In this document: piece by piece, positions 40,822 through 52,620 of the stretch
Numbering within the stretch: position 1 is the first letter of the stretch
Layout of the letters: every line of letters starts with the position of its first letter
Source: Zizania palustris
Lineage: Eukaryota; Streptophyta; Magnoliopsida; Poales; Poaceae
Length of the DNA stretch: 64,000 nucleotides
Reading direction: 5' to 3'
Assembly: GCA_019279435.1 (NCBI GenBank)
Contig: JAAALK010000286.1
Location: 32,735,712-32,799,711 of the forward strand
Program-made: the position numbers and the translations under genes
The notes under the pieces: generated by a model
What the model was told of the DNA's origin: nothing
Database searches by the model: none
Seen by the model: the letters and a program-made list of their open reading frames with translations, nothing else

Positions 40822-42892
40822 TGTAACACCCCAAATTTCCGATGAAATAAAAATACAATTTATTTATATTTTTCTGAAAAAAAAATATTATTCTTGAATT
40901 TTCTTTAAGGCTATATTTACTCAAATAAACTAAGGCCTAGAGAAAATGTCCAAAACTTGAGCCTAAGAAAATTTGTATGTGATCCCAAGGCCAAGACCTA
41001 TTTTTGAGAATTTTACAAATTTTTATCACCCTTGGAAGCAACCCAAATATTTTAAATAAATTTCAGTAATTATTTTTATTCGAAAACAGATATAAACAGT
41101 AACGGGCCCCTTTCCCCTTTTCCCCCTCAATAGACCGGCCCAGCCCACTCCCTCCCCGTGCCCCTCACTGACAAACAAGCCCCGCTAGTCAGCGACCCCC
41201 TTCCTTCGCACGCGCGCCCGGAGCACCGGTCCCACCTATCGGCGTCGTCTACCTCTCTCTCAGCACCCGCACGCGCCCACTAACCGCCATGGCCCACATG
41301 TCGGATCCATCTTCCCCGCGGGATTCGCCCCCAAATCCTCTCGCCGGCCGAAACCCTAAATGCCTGATCCACCACCGTTGTGCCCCTATCCCCGAATTGA
41401 CACCAGCATTGAATTCCCCGCGATACGCTAACGGTTTCCCCATCACATCGACACGTCATTGTCTCGGGACCATCGCTCGCATGCAAGGAAAGAGCTCACC
41501 GGCATTAAAGAGCATTTACTCTCGGCTTCCCCCGATTACGCCCCCTCTGACCCCACTGGCGCCCCTATTTAAACCCTCGGCCACCACCGCGTTCAGCCCT
41601 CACGACATTTCGCACTCGAACTGAACCGAACGCCAGTGCTCCCCGTTTTAATGCCACACCGCCGCCCATGCTCCAGCTGCCGCTCGCCGTCGCCGGAGTC
41701 CTCCTCCGCCCTCGGTGACGGCACCATCGTGGCCGCCGACGCCACCCCGACCTCGGCCACCACTCCTTCGCCGACGAGACCCACCGGAACCCTACCGCTG
41801 ACGAGGACCAAAACGACTTCATCGCCCTCGCTTTACGCCGACCCTGCTCCGACGACCCCAAGCCTCGTCGATGGTACCCTCTTGACCGCCATGCTTTACT
41901 GGTTCCATTTTAGCCCTTAGGTCCGGCCGCCATCGCTCGCCGTGGCCGCTAGACCGCCGCCGTCGCCGGAGAAGATGACCGGCACGGGTAAAGTACATGT
42001 GCCGTGTCGGATTCAATCACGATCGTGCAATCGTGATCGTACGGTGTACATTTGATCGCACGTTCGGTTTAATCTAGTCCATCGGATCGCAGCGAAACGG
42101 TATGTTTTAATCTAGATCGTCCATTAGTATTTAAAATCCGCGTTGAATCTGAGCTCTACATCGCGTACCGGTTCAGCGTTTTAATCATGGATGTCCGTGT
42201 CCACTTAACGTCCCTGCCTCATCCGTAGCCGCCCGATCACGATCCAATGGCGATCCACGATCCGGCGCACGCGCATAGTGCGCGCGTTCACGGTGGATTC
42301 GGTTCACCGTGGACCGGTGACTGTTTTTAGTTTAAAATAAATTCCAGAAATTATTTTAAACTTCAAAAATTCATATCTTGATCATTTTAACTCCAAATTT
42401 AACCATTTCAATTTCAGAAAATTTATATTTTTATTCTCTACATGTTTATGCAATAATAACAGTAGGTTTACCTTGGCCATTTTATTTTTACTTAATAAAG
42501 TATTTAAAAACACTTTAGGGTAAAATCATAATTCTTTTTGGAAAACCTAGAACTCCATAAAGTATTTTTATTCTCTACATGTTTATTGCATTTCTCGGTG
42601 GCTTGTTGAGTACTTTTGTACTCATACCCATTGGACAAACTCTTCAGAGGATGCATACTATGAGGAGGATGGTCTGGAGTAGCGACCCAGTTGAGATAAC
42701 GATCCTGAAGAGGACGTTCGTCATGCAGATTATTTTCATAGTTTCTTTTGATTTTACACTTGTGTAAAAATGTGGTCTGTGAACCACGACTGTTTGATTG
42801 TATGTATGTTGTCACATAATGAACCTCTTGTTATTATTGTTTTTTTATGGAAAATCAATAATGTTCCGATTTGGTAAAATCGGGGCATCACA
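40822..42892 (+). repeat. Gypsy right LTR (2071 bp)
   Basis: Starts TGTAACACCCC after a purine-rich tract (about 40808-40820) and ends GGGGCATCACA. It aligns with 15476-15594 plus 26510 to about 28113. At about 42560 it jumps to a sequence starting with a second copy of TTTTTATTCTCTACATGTTTA, so a deletion compared with the left side is likely. Many C/T differences between the LTRs indicate age. Confidence 0.9.
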
Positions 42893-42897
42893 GGGGG
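42893..42897. repeat. Target-site duplication (right) of the gypsy element: GGGGG
   Basis: It matches 15471-15475. Copia C integrase codons (minus strand, HRTSMGP) resume beyond it. Confidence 0.9.
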
Positions 42898-44051
42898 CCC
42901 ATAGAGGTACGATGCGGTGGTGATATCAGTACGTATACAACGCAACCGAATATCCGCGGATGGGAAATACTTGGTTTATTTCCACGTACTAATTGCAACA
43001 GGGATGTTACATGATATGCAGTTGGTCTAATTTATATTAAATCTACGGCGTGTAAGACCGCATGACCCCAACAAGAGGTTGGTAATTTGCAATTATGTAA
43101 AAGTGGTCTAGCAATTAATTTTATTCTCTTGATTAGAGATTCAGCAAGCCCATTTTGGGTATGAACATAAGGTACCGAGTGTTCTAGATTAATACCTAGA
43201 GCCATACAATAATCGTTAAATGCATGTGAGCTGAATTCAACGGCATTATCCATCCTGATGGATTTTATCCTATGTTCAGGATGGCTAGCTCTTAATTTGA
43301 TAATTTGAGCCATTAATTTAGTAAATGCATGGTTCCTTGTAGATAAGAGACATACATGGGACCATCATGTAGATGCATCTATAAGCACCATAAAGTACCT
43401 AAATGATTTGAATAATGGTTGTATAGGAAAGCAAATGTCTCCTTGAATGCGTTCAAGGAAACTGATTTGTTCATTTTTAATTTTAAGATATGAGGGTCTT
43501 AAGATTAATTTTCTCGTGGCACATGCAGTGCATGTAAAATTTGATGACCTCGGGAATCTTGCAAGATTAATATTGTGACGTATAGAATTGCTAATAATTT
43601 TTTTCATCATCCCTATTCCAAGGTGACCAGGGCGATTATGCTAAGTCTTGAATTTATCAAGATTTTAAAAAAATATTTTAAACGCAACATGTGATATGGG
43701 TTTTATGTATGTGTAGTATAAACCAAATGAAAAGGAAGAAAATTTCTCAAGTATTTCTTTGTTTAATCCGTTGGATTTAGTGAGAAATAAGTATTCTACA
43801 TTATTTTCAGTTTGAGTTTCAATATGGTAGTCATTAAGACGGATGTCTTTATAACTGAGCAATGTACAGGTTGAATCAGGATACAAGGGTGCATCTTCAA
43901 TTATTAATTTAGTACCCATCGGGAGCGTAATCGTGGCTCGACCTGAGCCCACAATTAATGCATCGCATCCAGCGATAGTCATGATATTTCCATTTCTTAT
44001 GAAGATTTTGGAAATATTTAAGCTCTCGTAGAATTGTGTTAGTGGAGCCAC
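42898..44051 (-). pseudogene. Copia C protease and integrase core
   Basis: In element order: the protease / pre-integrase segment (43665-44051, LIIEDAPLYPDSTCTLLSY), the zinc region and start of the core (43365-43610, CTACATRK, QGDICFPI), then the core with IRMDNAVEFSSHAFNDYC and TQNGLAESLIKRIK (43032-43313), which supply the second Asp and the Glu. The reading continues as QLVRGNKPSISH and RIFGCVVYV to the gypsy insertion at 42897. Several frame changes. Confidence 0.87.
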
Positions 44052-44363
44052 TATCCACTAAACAAATTTCCTCGTCTTCCATCTGTTTAAAATCCCATAA
44101 AATTCTATATATAAATGAGAGATAAAAGAGATATAATATTTATATATATTCATATGGTGTTCATTATTACATGTCAAATATATATCACAATATATTTATA
44201 CAATATTTATAGTTCTAATTGGCTATTACATATGAAATATGTATGAAATTTATTTGAGATCCCCGTATATATCTTCAGTGTGATATTCGACTATCATATT
44301 GTCGATGTTGGATGGGTCTTGCTCCTTCGTATGAACTTCATTTTGATGGACGCTTTGAGAAGA

Positions 44364-45279
44364 TCACGCGGGTAAGTCGTTGACTTGTTGTTCATTGAAG
44401 TGTGTCTCAAATTTATTCCTACGAACTTGCTTATCCTTGTCAAACTTTAGATAAAATTCTGCCAAATGCTTTAGGATCCTACATTTATTTGTACGATGGT
44501 TCATACATCCACACCTTTGACGAATTTCAGATTTGTCTATAGGACTATCCTTAAATGGACTTTTACCTTTGTTTGTCTTATACCAATGCTTTTTATTCTG
44601 AAACTTTGACTTTCCTTTAAAGTTTTTATTCTGTTTGTTGCCATGAAATTTAGTAAGTTGAGAATTAAAATGTACTTCGGGAAGAGGTGCAGCACCCGTT
44701 AGGCCATTCCGATGATTTTTCATCAAAAGTTCATCACGCTTCTCTGCCTGAAGTAATGTGTATATTAACTCATAGTACTTTGTATATTTTTGTTGGCGAT
44801 ATTGTTGTTGCAATACCCGGAACGTTGGATGGAAAGTATATAAAGTTTTCTCGATCATTGCTTCCTCAGAAACAGGTTGATCACAAAATTTCAATTTAGA
44901 GCAGATTTTATGTACAGCGGAATTATAATCTTCTACTGATTTGAAATCTTGAAAACGAATTAGTGACAATTCGCGTTGAGCTTCGGGTAGTATGACATTT
45001 TTCTACTGCTCGTATCGATCTTTAAGTGATTTCCACAGAGTAAGAGGATCTTCCTCCATCACATATTCCATTTTAAACTGGGTGGAGGTGATGTCGCAGA
45101 AAATAAAGTGTGGCATATTTGTTGTAATTTGGGATCTCTGGTGCATTTGGTACTAGATCCATAATAGTATTAATACATCGACGGGCTGTTAAATTTATTT
45201 TAACATCTTATGCCCAGGTCAAGTAATTGCTACCATCTAATGCAAGTTCGGGGAATTCTTTCTTTGATATATCAGTCAT
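44364..45279 (-). pseudogene. Copia C gag
   Basis: The start ATG at 45279 is followed by a typical copia Gag beginning (MTDISKKEFPELALDGSNYLTW), soon broken by TAA and a frame change near 45000. An open part (44969-44364) keeps the UBN2-type core (FQDFKSVEDYNSAVHKICSK, MIEKTLYTFHP) and a basic C-terminus with a degenerate CX2H/C cluster (RCGCMNHRTNKCR). It is about 300 codons, the normal length for non-Sirevirus copia Gag, in contrast to families A and B/D. Confidence 0.85.
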
Positions 45280-45529
45280 GTCCTACATGTATGGACATAT
45301 TTTAATTTACTAAGAGAGTAAATATATATATAAATGTTGTAAAAATAAAAAAATATTAATTATGAAATTCATTATGCATGACACATAATGTAGATGACTT
45401 AAAATATAGGCAATGATGTACCATTAATATGTTGTGCAATATTCCTGATCGATTATTTTAATGTATGAACAACATATAGTTTATTTTTATTTTATAAAAC
45501 AAGTTGGTATTTCAATATTCCAAACATGA

Positions 45530-45960
45530 GCGGAGCAAACAAGGCGAGCAGCCATTATTGCGGGTGGAGTTGGATGAGAGCACCAGGCAACCGGAGCGGG
45601 CGAAGAAGGCATCTCTGTGTGCTGCGCCCAGGCGGGGCGCACGGCGTGGAGGCGCCCGGGCGGCACGGCGCGGGGGCCCTCGGGTGGCGCGGCGCAGAAG
45701 GAGCCGTGGCCGGCATGATGGGGTCAGGCCGTGGCCGGTGCGGCGGTGCCAGGCCGGGGCGACGCGGAGGGGCCATGGCCGGCGCGGCGAGGCCAAGCCG
45801 AACGCTAAGCGGCGGCTGGGCGCGGATAGGCCGAGCGCCGAGCGGTGGCTGGGCACGGCCAGGCCGGTGTGACGCCGGTGCAGGAACGATGCCGGGGCAC
45901 CATGCGGGGATGGAGAAAGAAGATGAAGCCATTAGTACCAAGAAAAGTGAAAACTGCAGC
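45530..45960 (-). other. GC-rich leader of copia C, possibly acquired
   Basis: A sharp GC-rich block with GGCCGTGGCC- and GGCGCGGCG-like repeats lies between the AT-rich gag upstream region and the 5' LTR. Frames of 114-154 codons are open on both strands, but they are Arg/Pro/Gly/Ala-biased low-complexity readings without a domain, so no gene is called. Confidence 0.55.
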
Positions 45961-46036
45961 CTTTTATCTTGCCTTTTTCTTGGGAAATGATAGGCCTATG
46001 GAGTATGGACTCACGGTAGGACTCATGCTAATAACG

Positions 46037-46280
46037 TGTTAAAGTAGAAAAGTGCACAGTGTTTGCAGTGAAAATTAAATCTTTATTAATATATACAGTG
46101 TATGGTACATCTTCTATTTATAGAAGAATAAGAGATGTCCACTTATCAACTAATAGAGTAATAGGCATGTCCTTTTGTCAATTGGACAGAACAATGAAAC
46201 ACGCAACCTTTTGTCCATTGGACAGAACAATGACGCGACGCAACTTTTTGTCCATTGGGCGCCAGTGCACCCTTTTATCC
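46037..46280 (-). repeat. 5' LTR of copia C, truncated
   Basis: It aligns with 12627-12905 but stops at about 46280, losing the last 35 or so bases and the outer terminus. The sequence next to its inner end (minus strand CGTTATTAGCATGAG) is not the initiator-Met motif; this family seems to use another primer. Confidence 0.82.
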
Positions 46281-47599
46281 GACAAGAGATCTTTTACGAC
46301 CCTCAAAAAATTCAAGATGCGTGCTAAGAGTGCGTTTCTCGTCATTAGCAGCGGAGGTAATTTTGATATGAAAATAAAGACATTTAATTTATAAAAGAAA
46401 TAAATACATTTAATTTATAAACAGATGATATAAATAAAATCTTCTTGGAATATAATTAAAAGGTAGAAAGTTAAAACCCAGTTTGGGAACACAGTTTTTT
46501 GTAATTTTGAAAGCAATATTGTGGTATTAAGCAATACTACAACATTATATACTGAAAGGTATTTAACAACTCCATTGACAACTCTATCTGAAATCTCTGT
46601 AAAGTAAACTACAGAATACTGTACTCAATCAATCTACAGTGTTGAAAACTTTGATACGAAATAGTTCAATCAATCTACAGTATTAAAAACTTTAATACAA
46701 AATACTTTTTCTAAAAAAAGAGTATTTCTAAAAAAAGTGGTATTATCGTGAATGAAACATCGAAGGGATCGCAAGTTCGTAACTGTCGACCAGCAAGTAC
46801 GGAAATGCAGTTAACCAGCCAATTTTTATTTCTCTGGCTGGTCACAAATCTGACAAGATCAAAAATAGATGTCAAATTGTATTGTAGATCACATTTTTTA
46901 TAGAAGTGACATCAACCTGAAGACCCAAGAACGTTATCGAGCCAAAAGATAATAGGTACGAGTAAAGTGCTTTAAAACAAGACCCAAAGAGCACGGTCAA
47001 CAAAACCCAGCTTCTAGTCTAACCCCCGACTCAATTACCGAAAAAAAAACTGGTTACCGCAGTTGTGGGGGCACAAAATCATCGCATCTTCATGCAAAGC
47101 AAGACCGGAGCTCTGAGTGCCGGTCACAAAGAATGCTACTTGTTTGTAAAGCAATTATGTACGGCAAATCAAGATGTACTCAGAAAAGACCTAATGGCTC
47201 AACGCGGAGCCACATAAAACTACGTTGTTCATCTCTACAAGGATCATAAAAAAGAAAAGTAGGTGGAATTTGTGAGGAAGAAAGGCGAACAAAACAAATA
47301 CAAAGGGAATAATTTCCTGTCATAATACAAATTGCTGCGGCTTGATGTTTTGAGTCACCACTGCAGCACCCAAGCCAAGCATCAGCCAATTAGAGATAAG
47401 TGAGAACACAATGGATCCTTCCAGCGCTGTAGGTATACACTTGAATCATGTTGCAGCAAAGCAGCTCGCAATAGCCAAAGCGCCATGGGCAAAAGTAGTA
47501 AGAATAACACACAGGAGATTCGACGAGGAAAATAGCTGCAACCAGGGAACTTCACCTAGCTGTCAAACATTTGCTGCAGAGATTGTCACAACTTTTACA
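46281..47599. other. Intergenic region and 3' flank of the PP2A gene
   Basis: AT-rich intergenic DNA up to about 46900. The part nearest 47600 should be the 3' untranslated region of the minus-strand PP2A gene. Short repeats of AATCAATCTACAGT and AAAAAAGAGTATTTCT occur near 46620-46740. No gene or RNA is recognised. Confidence 0.55.
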
Positions 47600-50500
47600 T
47601 CACAGGAAATAGTCAGGTGTTCGACGAGTTACATCTGGCTCTCCCCTTCTTGGGGCCGGCTCAAACTGCAGAATGAAACAACATATAGCTCATACGGTGC
47701 CACAGAAAATAAGAGTGGATCAGGTCACAAAGCCATAAACAAAAAGGAAACCCAAGCTGCAAAAGCCGTACATGGCTCAAACTCATGACATATAGACTGT
47801 ATAGACCAAAAATTACATTGTATGAAGCTCAGGAAATATCAAGACAAATAAAGTGAGGAAGAAATTATCCAATTGATGTCGCCAGAGCCATTTGTTCAGC
47901 ACTTTAGTTAGATTTCATGTCAATTGTCAAAATTCACCACTGGCCTATTTGTGAAATGCTTTCTATGAATCAAATACTTCAGCATTGATCCAAATAAAGT
48001 GATTCTTACATGTTAAAGAAATATGTGCCTTGGAAAATTATTTACTGATTCTGTGATCCATGCCAATGTCCTCAGTGTTAATCATGCATTCATGTTTCAT
48101 TAGTTAAATTTTAGCGTCACTTGAGGTCCATGACTGGACATGTTTTTTCAATAGTCTTAGGGTGCGTTTGGTTCTGCTGTGAGCTGTGAAAAAGCTGTTG
48201 TGATTTGTCTGCTGTGAAAAAGCTGTTGTGAGCTGCCTGCTGTGAAAAAGCTAAAAGTCGTTTGGTTGAAACTGCTGTGAAAAAACTGTTGTGAGCTGAC
48301 TGTTTTTTATAACTTACGTAATTTTCATCATTATAATATTCTATACATATATATAAATAAGAAACACTCAACATTGATGCAACTAAATAACTAAAAATAT
48401 ATTAGATAAATAAAAAGTGCATAGTTAATCTTATAAAGTAACCGACAACCACATATTATCTCATGAAATTTTGCAATGCAATACAAACCATAATAATATT
48501 AAATCAATTAAGACACCTTGAATTCATACTATTTATTCTGAACTAAAAATCAGAAAAGCAAAAGCAAAAAAGCAGGGTCCAGGCTGCTTCCAAATTTGTA
48601 GTAGAAAAAAGCTGCTTTTTCACAGCAGAAGCAGTTTTGATAAACCCGTTTGGTTCAGCTTCTGCTTTTTCACAGCAGAAGCAGATTTCAAAAGCAGAAC
48701 CAAACGCACCCTTAATTTGTTTGTGAAAAAGTTGTAGGGATATCTTGAACACAAGAATGAATGCTATGACTATTACCTGGATGAAAGTATGCTCCCTGCA
48801 ATCATCAACTTCCAAGATCGATGCCATGTTTCCACAGCGATAGCAATAATTAGGTGCACTAAATATGGTAACGACTTTTTGCTCCTGTCCAGTGTAACAA
48901 CAAGTTAATCAAATATAATATGGAAACCACTGACAAATATTGAGTTCAAGAACAGATTACATGAGCCCAATTGAATCCCTCCATGACCAACTGGTGAGCT
49001 CTAGCAATAAGTCTTAGATTATTGGTATGGTTGAACTGCTCTGATATATCCTGAAACAATAGCATTGACAATGTCAATGGACATGAGGTGCATGGCCTAA
49101 ACAAATAGAGTTTTTTTCCTTGTACAAAATATTACCTGGCCAAAGGTGTAGCCAGCACCTCGAGGAGAAATACCCCAACCACATCGATCATCTGGATCAG
49201 ACCACAGAAGATCACACATGGGCCCTTCATGAGGAACTTCTTGGACACGATCAAAGTTGCGTATGTTATCGAGTGTCTCTATGGATGGTGATAACCCACC
49301 ATGCAGGCAAAATATTTCTGACTCAACCTATGAAACAAATGAACAGCTTGTGGGTCAGCTTCACTAGAGAAAGTGGAAATGATGTTGGCATATACAAATG
49401 AAAATGTTGAATACACACCAATGCCGTCAAGGGGAAATAGTCAAACAGATCTGTAAAAGTTTTCCACACATTTGCATTCCCATACCTGGAAGAAATACAA
49501 AAAAAAAGTGGTTCTTGTAAGTAAGCATTCATCAAAAATAAAATAAAAAAATCATAAACTCTCACATAAACAAGGTCATGGACAAAATACAAACATGAAC
49601 AAAGTTTATTACATGAAAAAATGTTGGAAAATGGCCTAAATACTTTCTACATATGATTTGTCATTATATTTGATTATCAGCGTAAAATGGCATTTTAGGT
49701 TCATCTTAGGTCTTAGTAATAGCAGTTGCCTGTCGTAACAATACACATGCAGTGTAAAGATGTCCTTTTAATGGCAGATGGACCAAGTTGACCCCTGATA
49801 AAACACTATGGAAGTAACTTAATTGGTAAAGGATCTCACTATTTTACTGTTGCTATCATTTATCAGAACAAGAATCAACCGAAGATTGTTAAAAACAAAT
49901 TTACCATAGATACAATACACAAATGAAGGTACTTACTTCCTTAAGCACTCATCATAAAATCCATAAACTTGGGTGATCTGCAAAATGATTTGTAAAATTG
50001 ACCCAGTTGTCCTTGTGAGCATGTACAAAAGGGTAATAAAGAATGAAAAGATGTAATGAAAAATTTCACATCATATAAAACAAAAAATAAGAAAATGTTA
50101 AGAATCTTGTAAGAATACACATACCTGCCGGCTTTCATGGTTTCCTCTCAGAATAGTAATTCGCTGATGATAACGGACCTTTAAGGCCACCAAAAGCTGT
50201 TGTGTCAAGGAATATATTAGAAGCAAGAAGTACTAAAGTTACAACCAAATATTGGATGAACAGCAATAAATATTTCTTTGTGGTGCAAGCATGAAGCCAT
50301 CTTGATGTTTAAAGTACTCTTACCGTGACAGTTTCGACAGAATAATAACCACGATCCACATAATCTCCCATAAACAAGTAGTTTGTATCTGGACACTGGT
50401 AAAGACAAGAGAAAGTATCAGGATATTTTGATTTCCATGGATCAAGATATGCACAGAGGGAGATGAACAAGAAAAGTCAAATAGTACATTTCCACCAATT

Positions 50501-51986
50501 CGGAACAGTTCTGCAAGGTCATGAAACTGTCCATGAATATCACCACATATTGTAACAGGACTCTTTACAGGCTGCAGAAGCATGGGAGCAAAAATGTCAA
50601 ACTAGCAACAAAAGAACACAGCTCTGAATTTATTATATAGAAGGCATACAACAATCTCAAGGAAGCACCATAGGTTGATAGTTTTACAAAAAGAAAAAGA
50701 TCTGGCTTCAGTAAAGATTGATATTGCTGCTGTTGTTGTATTGTTTATTTGTATTTTTTACATGTACAATTAATTTTTCTGTTTTTGATTACAAAAAATG
50801 ATCTTATTCTTTAGATGGATGCTTCTAGTTACAGGAGACTAATGAGATACGACAGTTACACTGCCAACATGAAACATTTATCTTGACAAAGACAAAGCAT
50901 GTTCATATGCCACATAACTCCATAGTCCGTGATAGCTAAAATTGTCAGTCAAATAATACCATTATGTCATGCAAATGATCCACGAACACAACACTAGCTA
51001 AAGTTGAAGTCTTGGAGATTTGGACAGACTAAATTTAGGAAGTTTCCCCAGTAAATCATTATAATAAATGGCAGAAACCATTACAGGTTGATTAATCAGA
51101 CCAGTTCAGATAACCTTGTTTATTCAAGTTTGCATAACAAAAACATTTGCTGCTTTCACTCAAGTTTTACCACCAAAATGGTGAGCATTAACTTCAATGA
51201 AAAAAAAAGGATCCTGGCTGATCCTAACGACCTATACATATAGTAAGTCAAGAAAGACACCATAGAGATGAAAAATGTCATACTTGAACGTTGCTCTCCT
51301 CCATCAATATCTCCTTCGCCTTCTCGCAAAGTGCTCTAACCTGTGTGATAAATAATCAGGAATCAGAGTAAATCTGTGATAACATAACTCTAATCAGTAG
51401 AAATGTAAATTAGGCAGGAAAGCGAAAATCTGACAGTTTGGAGGACCAATAAGCCCCAAAAAAATCATGCCAACACTCCATTTATTCCGCAATTTCAACC
51501 AGCAGCCAAAATTCTGTCATTACCGACGAGCATGCAGAAAACAATGTCCACTGGAGTTTGAGTGCATGCAGACGTATTACGGTAATGTTGCAAAAGCCAG
51601 TGAGGAGGGAGGCAAGGCAGCAATTAAATTCTACATCTCACCGCGTCTAACCTGAAACGCAGACCTTGTTGCAAGCCGGAGAGCAAGGCCCCGTGTTACC
51701 CAAAATCAAATCATAACCACTCAACAAAATCCGAGCAGACAAAAAACGAAAGATGTAGCTGGGCGCGCAGCCCGAGGCCCGATCCCCACCGGAAGGCTGG
51801 CCGGCCGGGCAGCGCCCCACAAATCCAACAGATCTGACGACGCCCGCCCCGAACCGAGAAGACAGAGTGACACAGCGAGACACGAGCGCGGCGGAGGAGA
51901 GCGTCCGGTACCTCGGGCTCGGGGAGGGGCTTGCACTGCATGAGCCGCTCGATCTGGTCGTCGAGGCCGCCATGGGGGCTGCTCAT
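47600..51986 (-). CDS. PP2A: Protein phosphatase 2A catalytic subunit, 11 exons, 307 aa
   Basis: Ser/Thr phosphatase catalytic subunit that works with A and B subunits in cytosol and nucleus. Exons in order (minus): 51986-51912, 51340-51284, 50571-50488, 50395-50324, 50196-50125, 49977-49937, 49485-49419, 49327-49136, 49050-48961, 48884-48777, 47665-47600. All introns are GT-AG and the joined frame is intact. Metal-site motifs are GDIHGQ (residues 54-59), GDYVDRG (82-88) and GNHE (114-117). The C-terminus TPDYFL is complete, with Tyr305 and the Leu307 that is methylated in this family. Start MSSPHGGLDDQIERL fits the plant PP2A-C type I know; an in-frame ATG 7 codons upstream (52007) is less likely. 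His106 in RYHQRI and Asn72 in RIGGN are minor variants. The last intron holds a MITE. Confidence 0.96.
48160..48711. repeat. Harbinger/Tourist-type MITE in the last PP2A intron
   Basis: Terminal inverted repeats GGGTGCGTTTGGTTCTGCT (48160-48178) and its complement (48693-48711) are flanked by a TTA duplication (48157-48159 and 48712-48714). Inside, AGCTGTGAAAAAGCTG-type motifs recur in both orientations. No transposase. A 3-bp TTA duplication and GGGTGCGTTTGG ends fit PIF/Harbinger-derived MITEs. Confidence 0.88.
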
Positions 51987-52455
51987 CTTCGCCGGGGGCG
52001 CGCCCAACCCTAGATCTCGCCGCCACGCGCGCGCGCTCGTGAGGAGGAGGGAGGAAAGGAGAGGTAGAAGGGGAGCAAAAGGTCTCGAAAGAAGGAAGGG
52101 ACGGTGGATATATAATTGAGATTTGGAGGCTACTGCTTATTAGAGGAGACGAGAGGAGGAGAGGGGCGGCTGCCCACAGGAGACGTGTGGTTGGTTGGCG
52201 ATTTAAACTGGTCCGCGAAAATGGTTAACTTTACCTAATTTTATCAAAGTCGCTAACTATTACGGTGTAGGCACAGTGTAGGCAACACTTAGATTTTGTA
52301 GATAATAAAATATTTGTACATTGTATAGCTATGTATTGCTACGTGTTAATGTTTATGCTTGAGTATTATCCATTTATCCATAATATTGTTTGGCTAGTCG
52401 GAACGATGAATGTGAAGTGTTAATTGGTATTTGGGCTTAATTATTGCTTAAACTT
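51987..52455 (-). promoter_or_regulatory. 5' leader and upstream region of the PP2A gene
   Basis: The minus strand from 52140 to 51987 is C/T-rich (CTCCTCCC and CTTTCTCC tracts), as in many grass 5' leaders. Beyond 52200 the DNA is AT-rich. No individual promoter element is assigned. Confidence 0.45.
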
Positions 52456-52620
52456 TTTATTGTACATGTAGTTAGATTGACTATCATTTAGAAGCTCGAC
52501 GACAGATATGTAGATATCGGTGATAAAGCTTTTTATTGTACATGTATTTTTATTGTACACGTAGTTAGATTGACTGTCATTTAGAAGCTCGACGGATATG
52601 TAGATATCAGTGATAAAGCT
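52456..52620. repeat. Tandem duplication, two copies of about 75 bp
   Basis: 52456-52530 and 52547-52620 share TTTTATTGTACA, TAGTTAGATTGACT, CATTTAGAAGCTCGAC, ATATGTAGATATC and GTGATAAAGCT, with a third partial unit (52531-52546) between them. The copies differ by a few substitutions and a 3-bp indel. Confidence 0.92.

Larger units (their letters stand above)
15476..42892 (+). mobile_element. Ty3/gypsy chromovirus (Tekay type), nested host of copia B and A2
   Basis: The element runs from TGTAACACCCC (15476) to GGGGCATCACA (42892) with a perfect 5-bp duplication. Its own sequence is 15476-15594, 26510-28522 and 34881-42892; the rest is copia B and A2. Internal parts in order: an upstream accessory frame (35330-36094), gag (36304-37496), protease-RT-RNase H (37501-39360), and integrase with a C-terminal chromodomain (39361-40797). 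The PR-RT-RH-INT order plus chromodomain places it with the chromoviruses, and the long LTRs fit Tekay. All frames are broken, mostly by single transitions. Confidence 0.9.
12627..46280 (-). mobile_element. Copia element C, old, split by a 27-kb gypsy insertion
   Basis: Related LTRs at 12627-12905 and 46037-46280 bracket a minus-strand Ty1/copia element. Gag, protease and the integrase core lie at 42898-45279; the integrase C-terminus, RT and RNase H lie at 13145-15470. The two halves join at a 5-bp duplication (GGGGG) flanking the gypsy at 15476-42892. All frames carry stops and shifts. The right LTR appears cut at about 46280, so no target duplication for C itself can be read. Short LTRs and the short Gag differ from the A and B/D families. 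Confidence 0.88.

Noticed and set aside
45512..45990. Overlapping 114-154 codon frames on both strands
   Set aside because: Low-complexity GC-rich sequence without domains inside the leader of an old copia element.
51647..52026. Alternative frames across PP2A exon 1 and intron 1
   Set aside because: Shadows of the GC-rich first exon and its flank; the exon chain gives an intact 307-aa PP2A-C.
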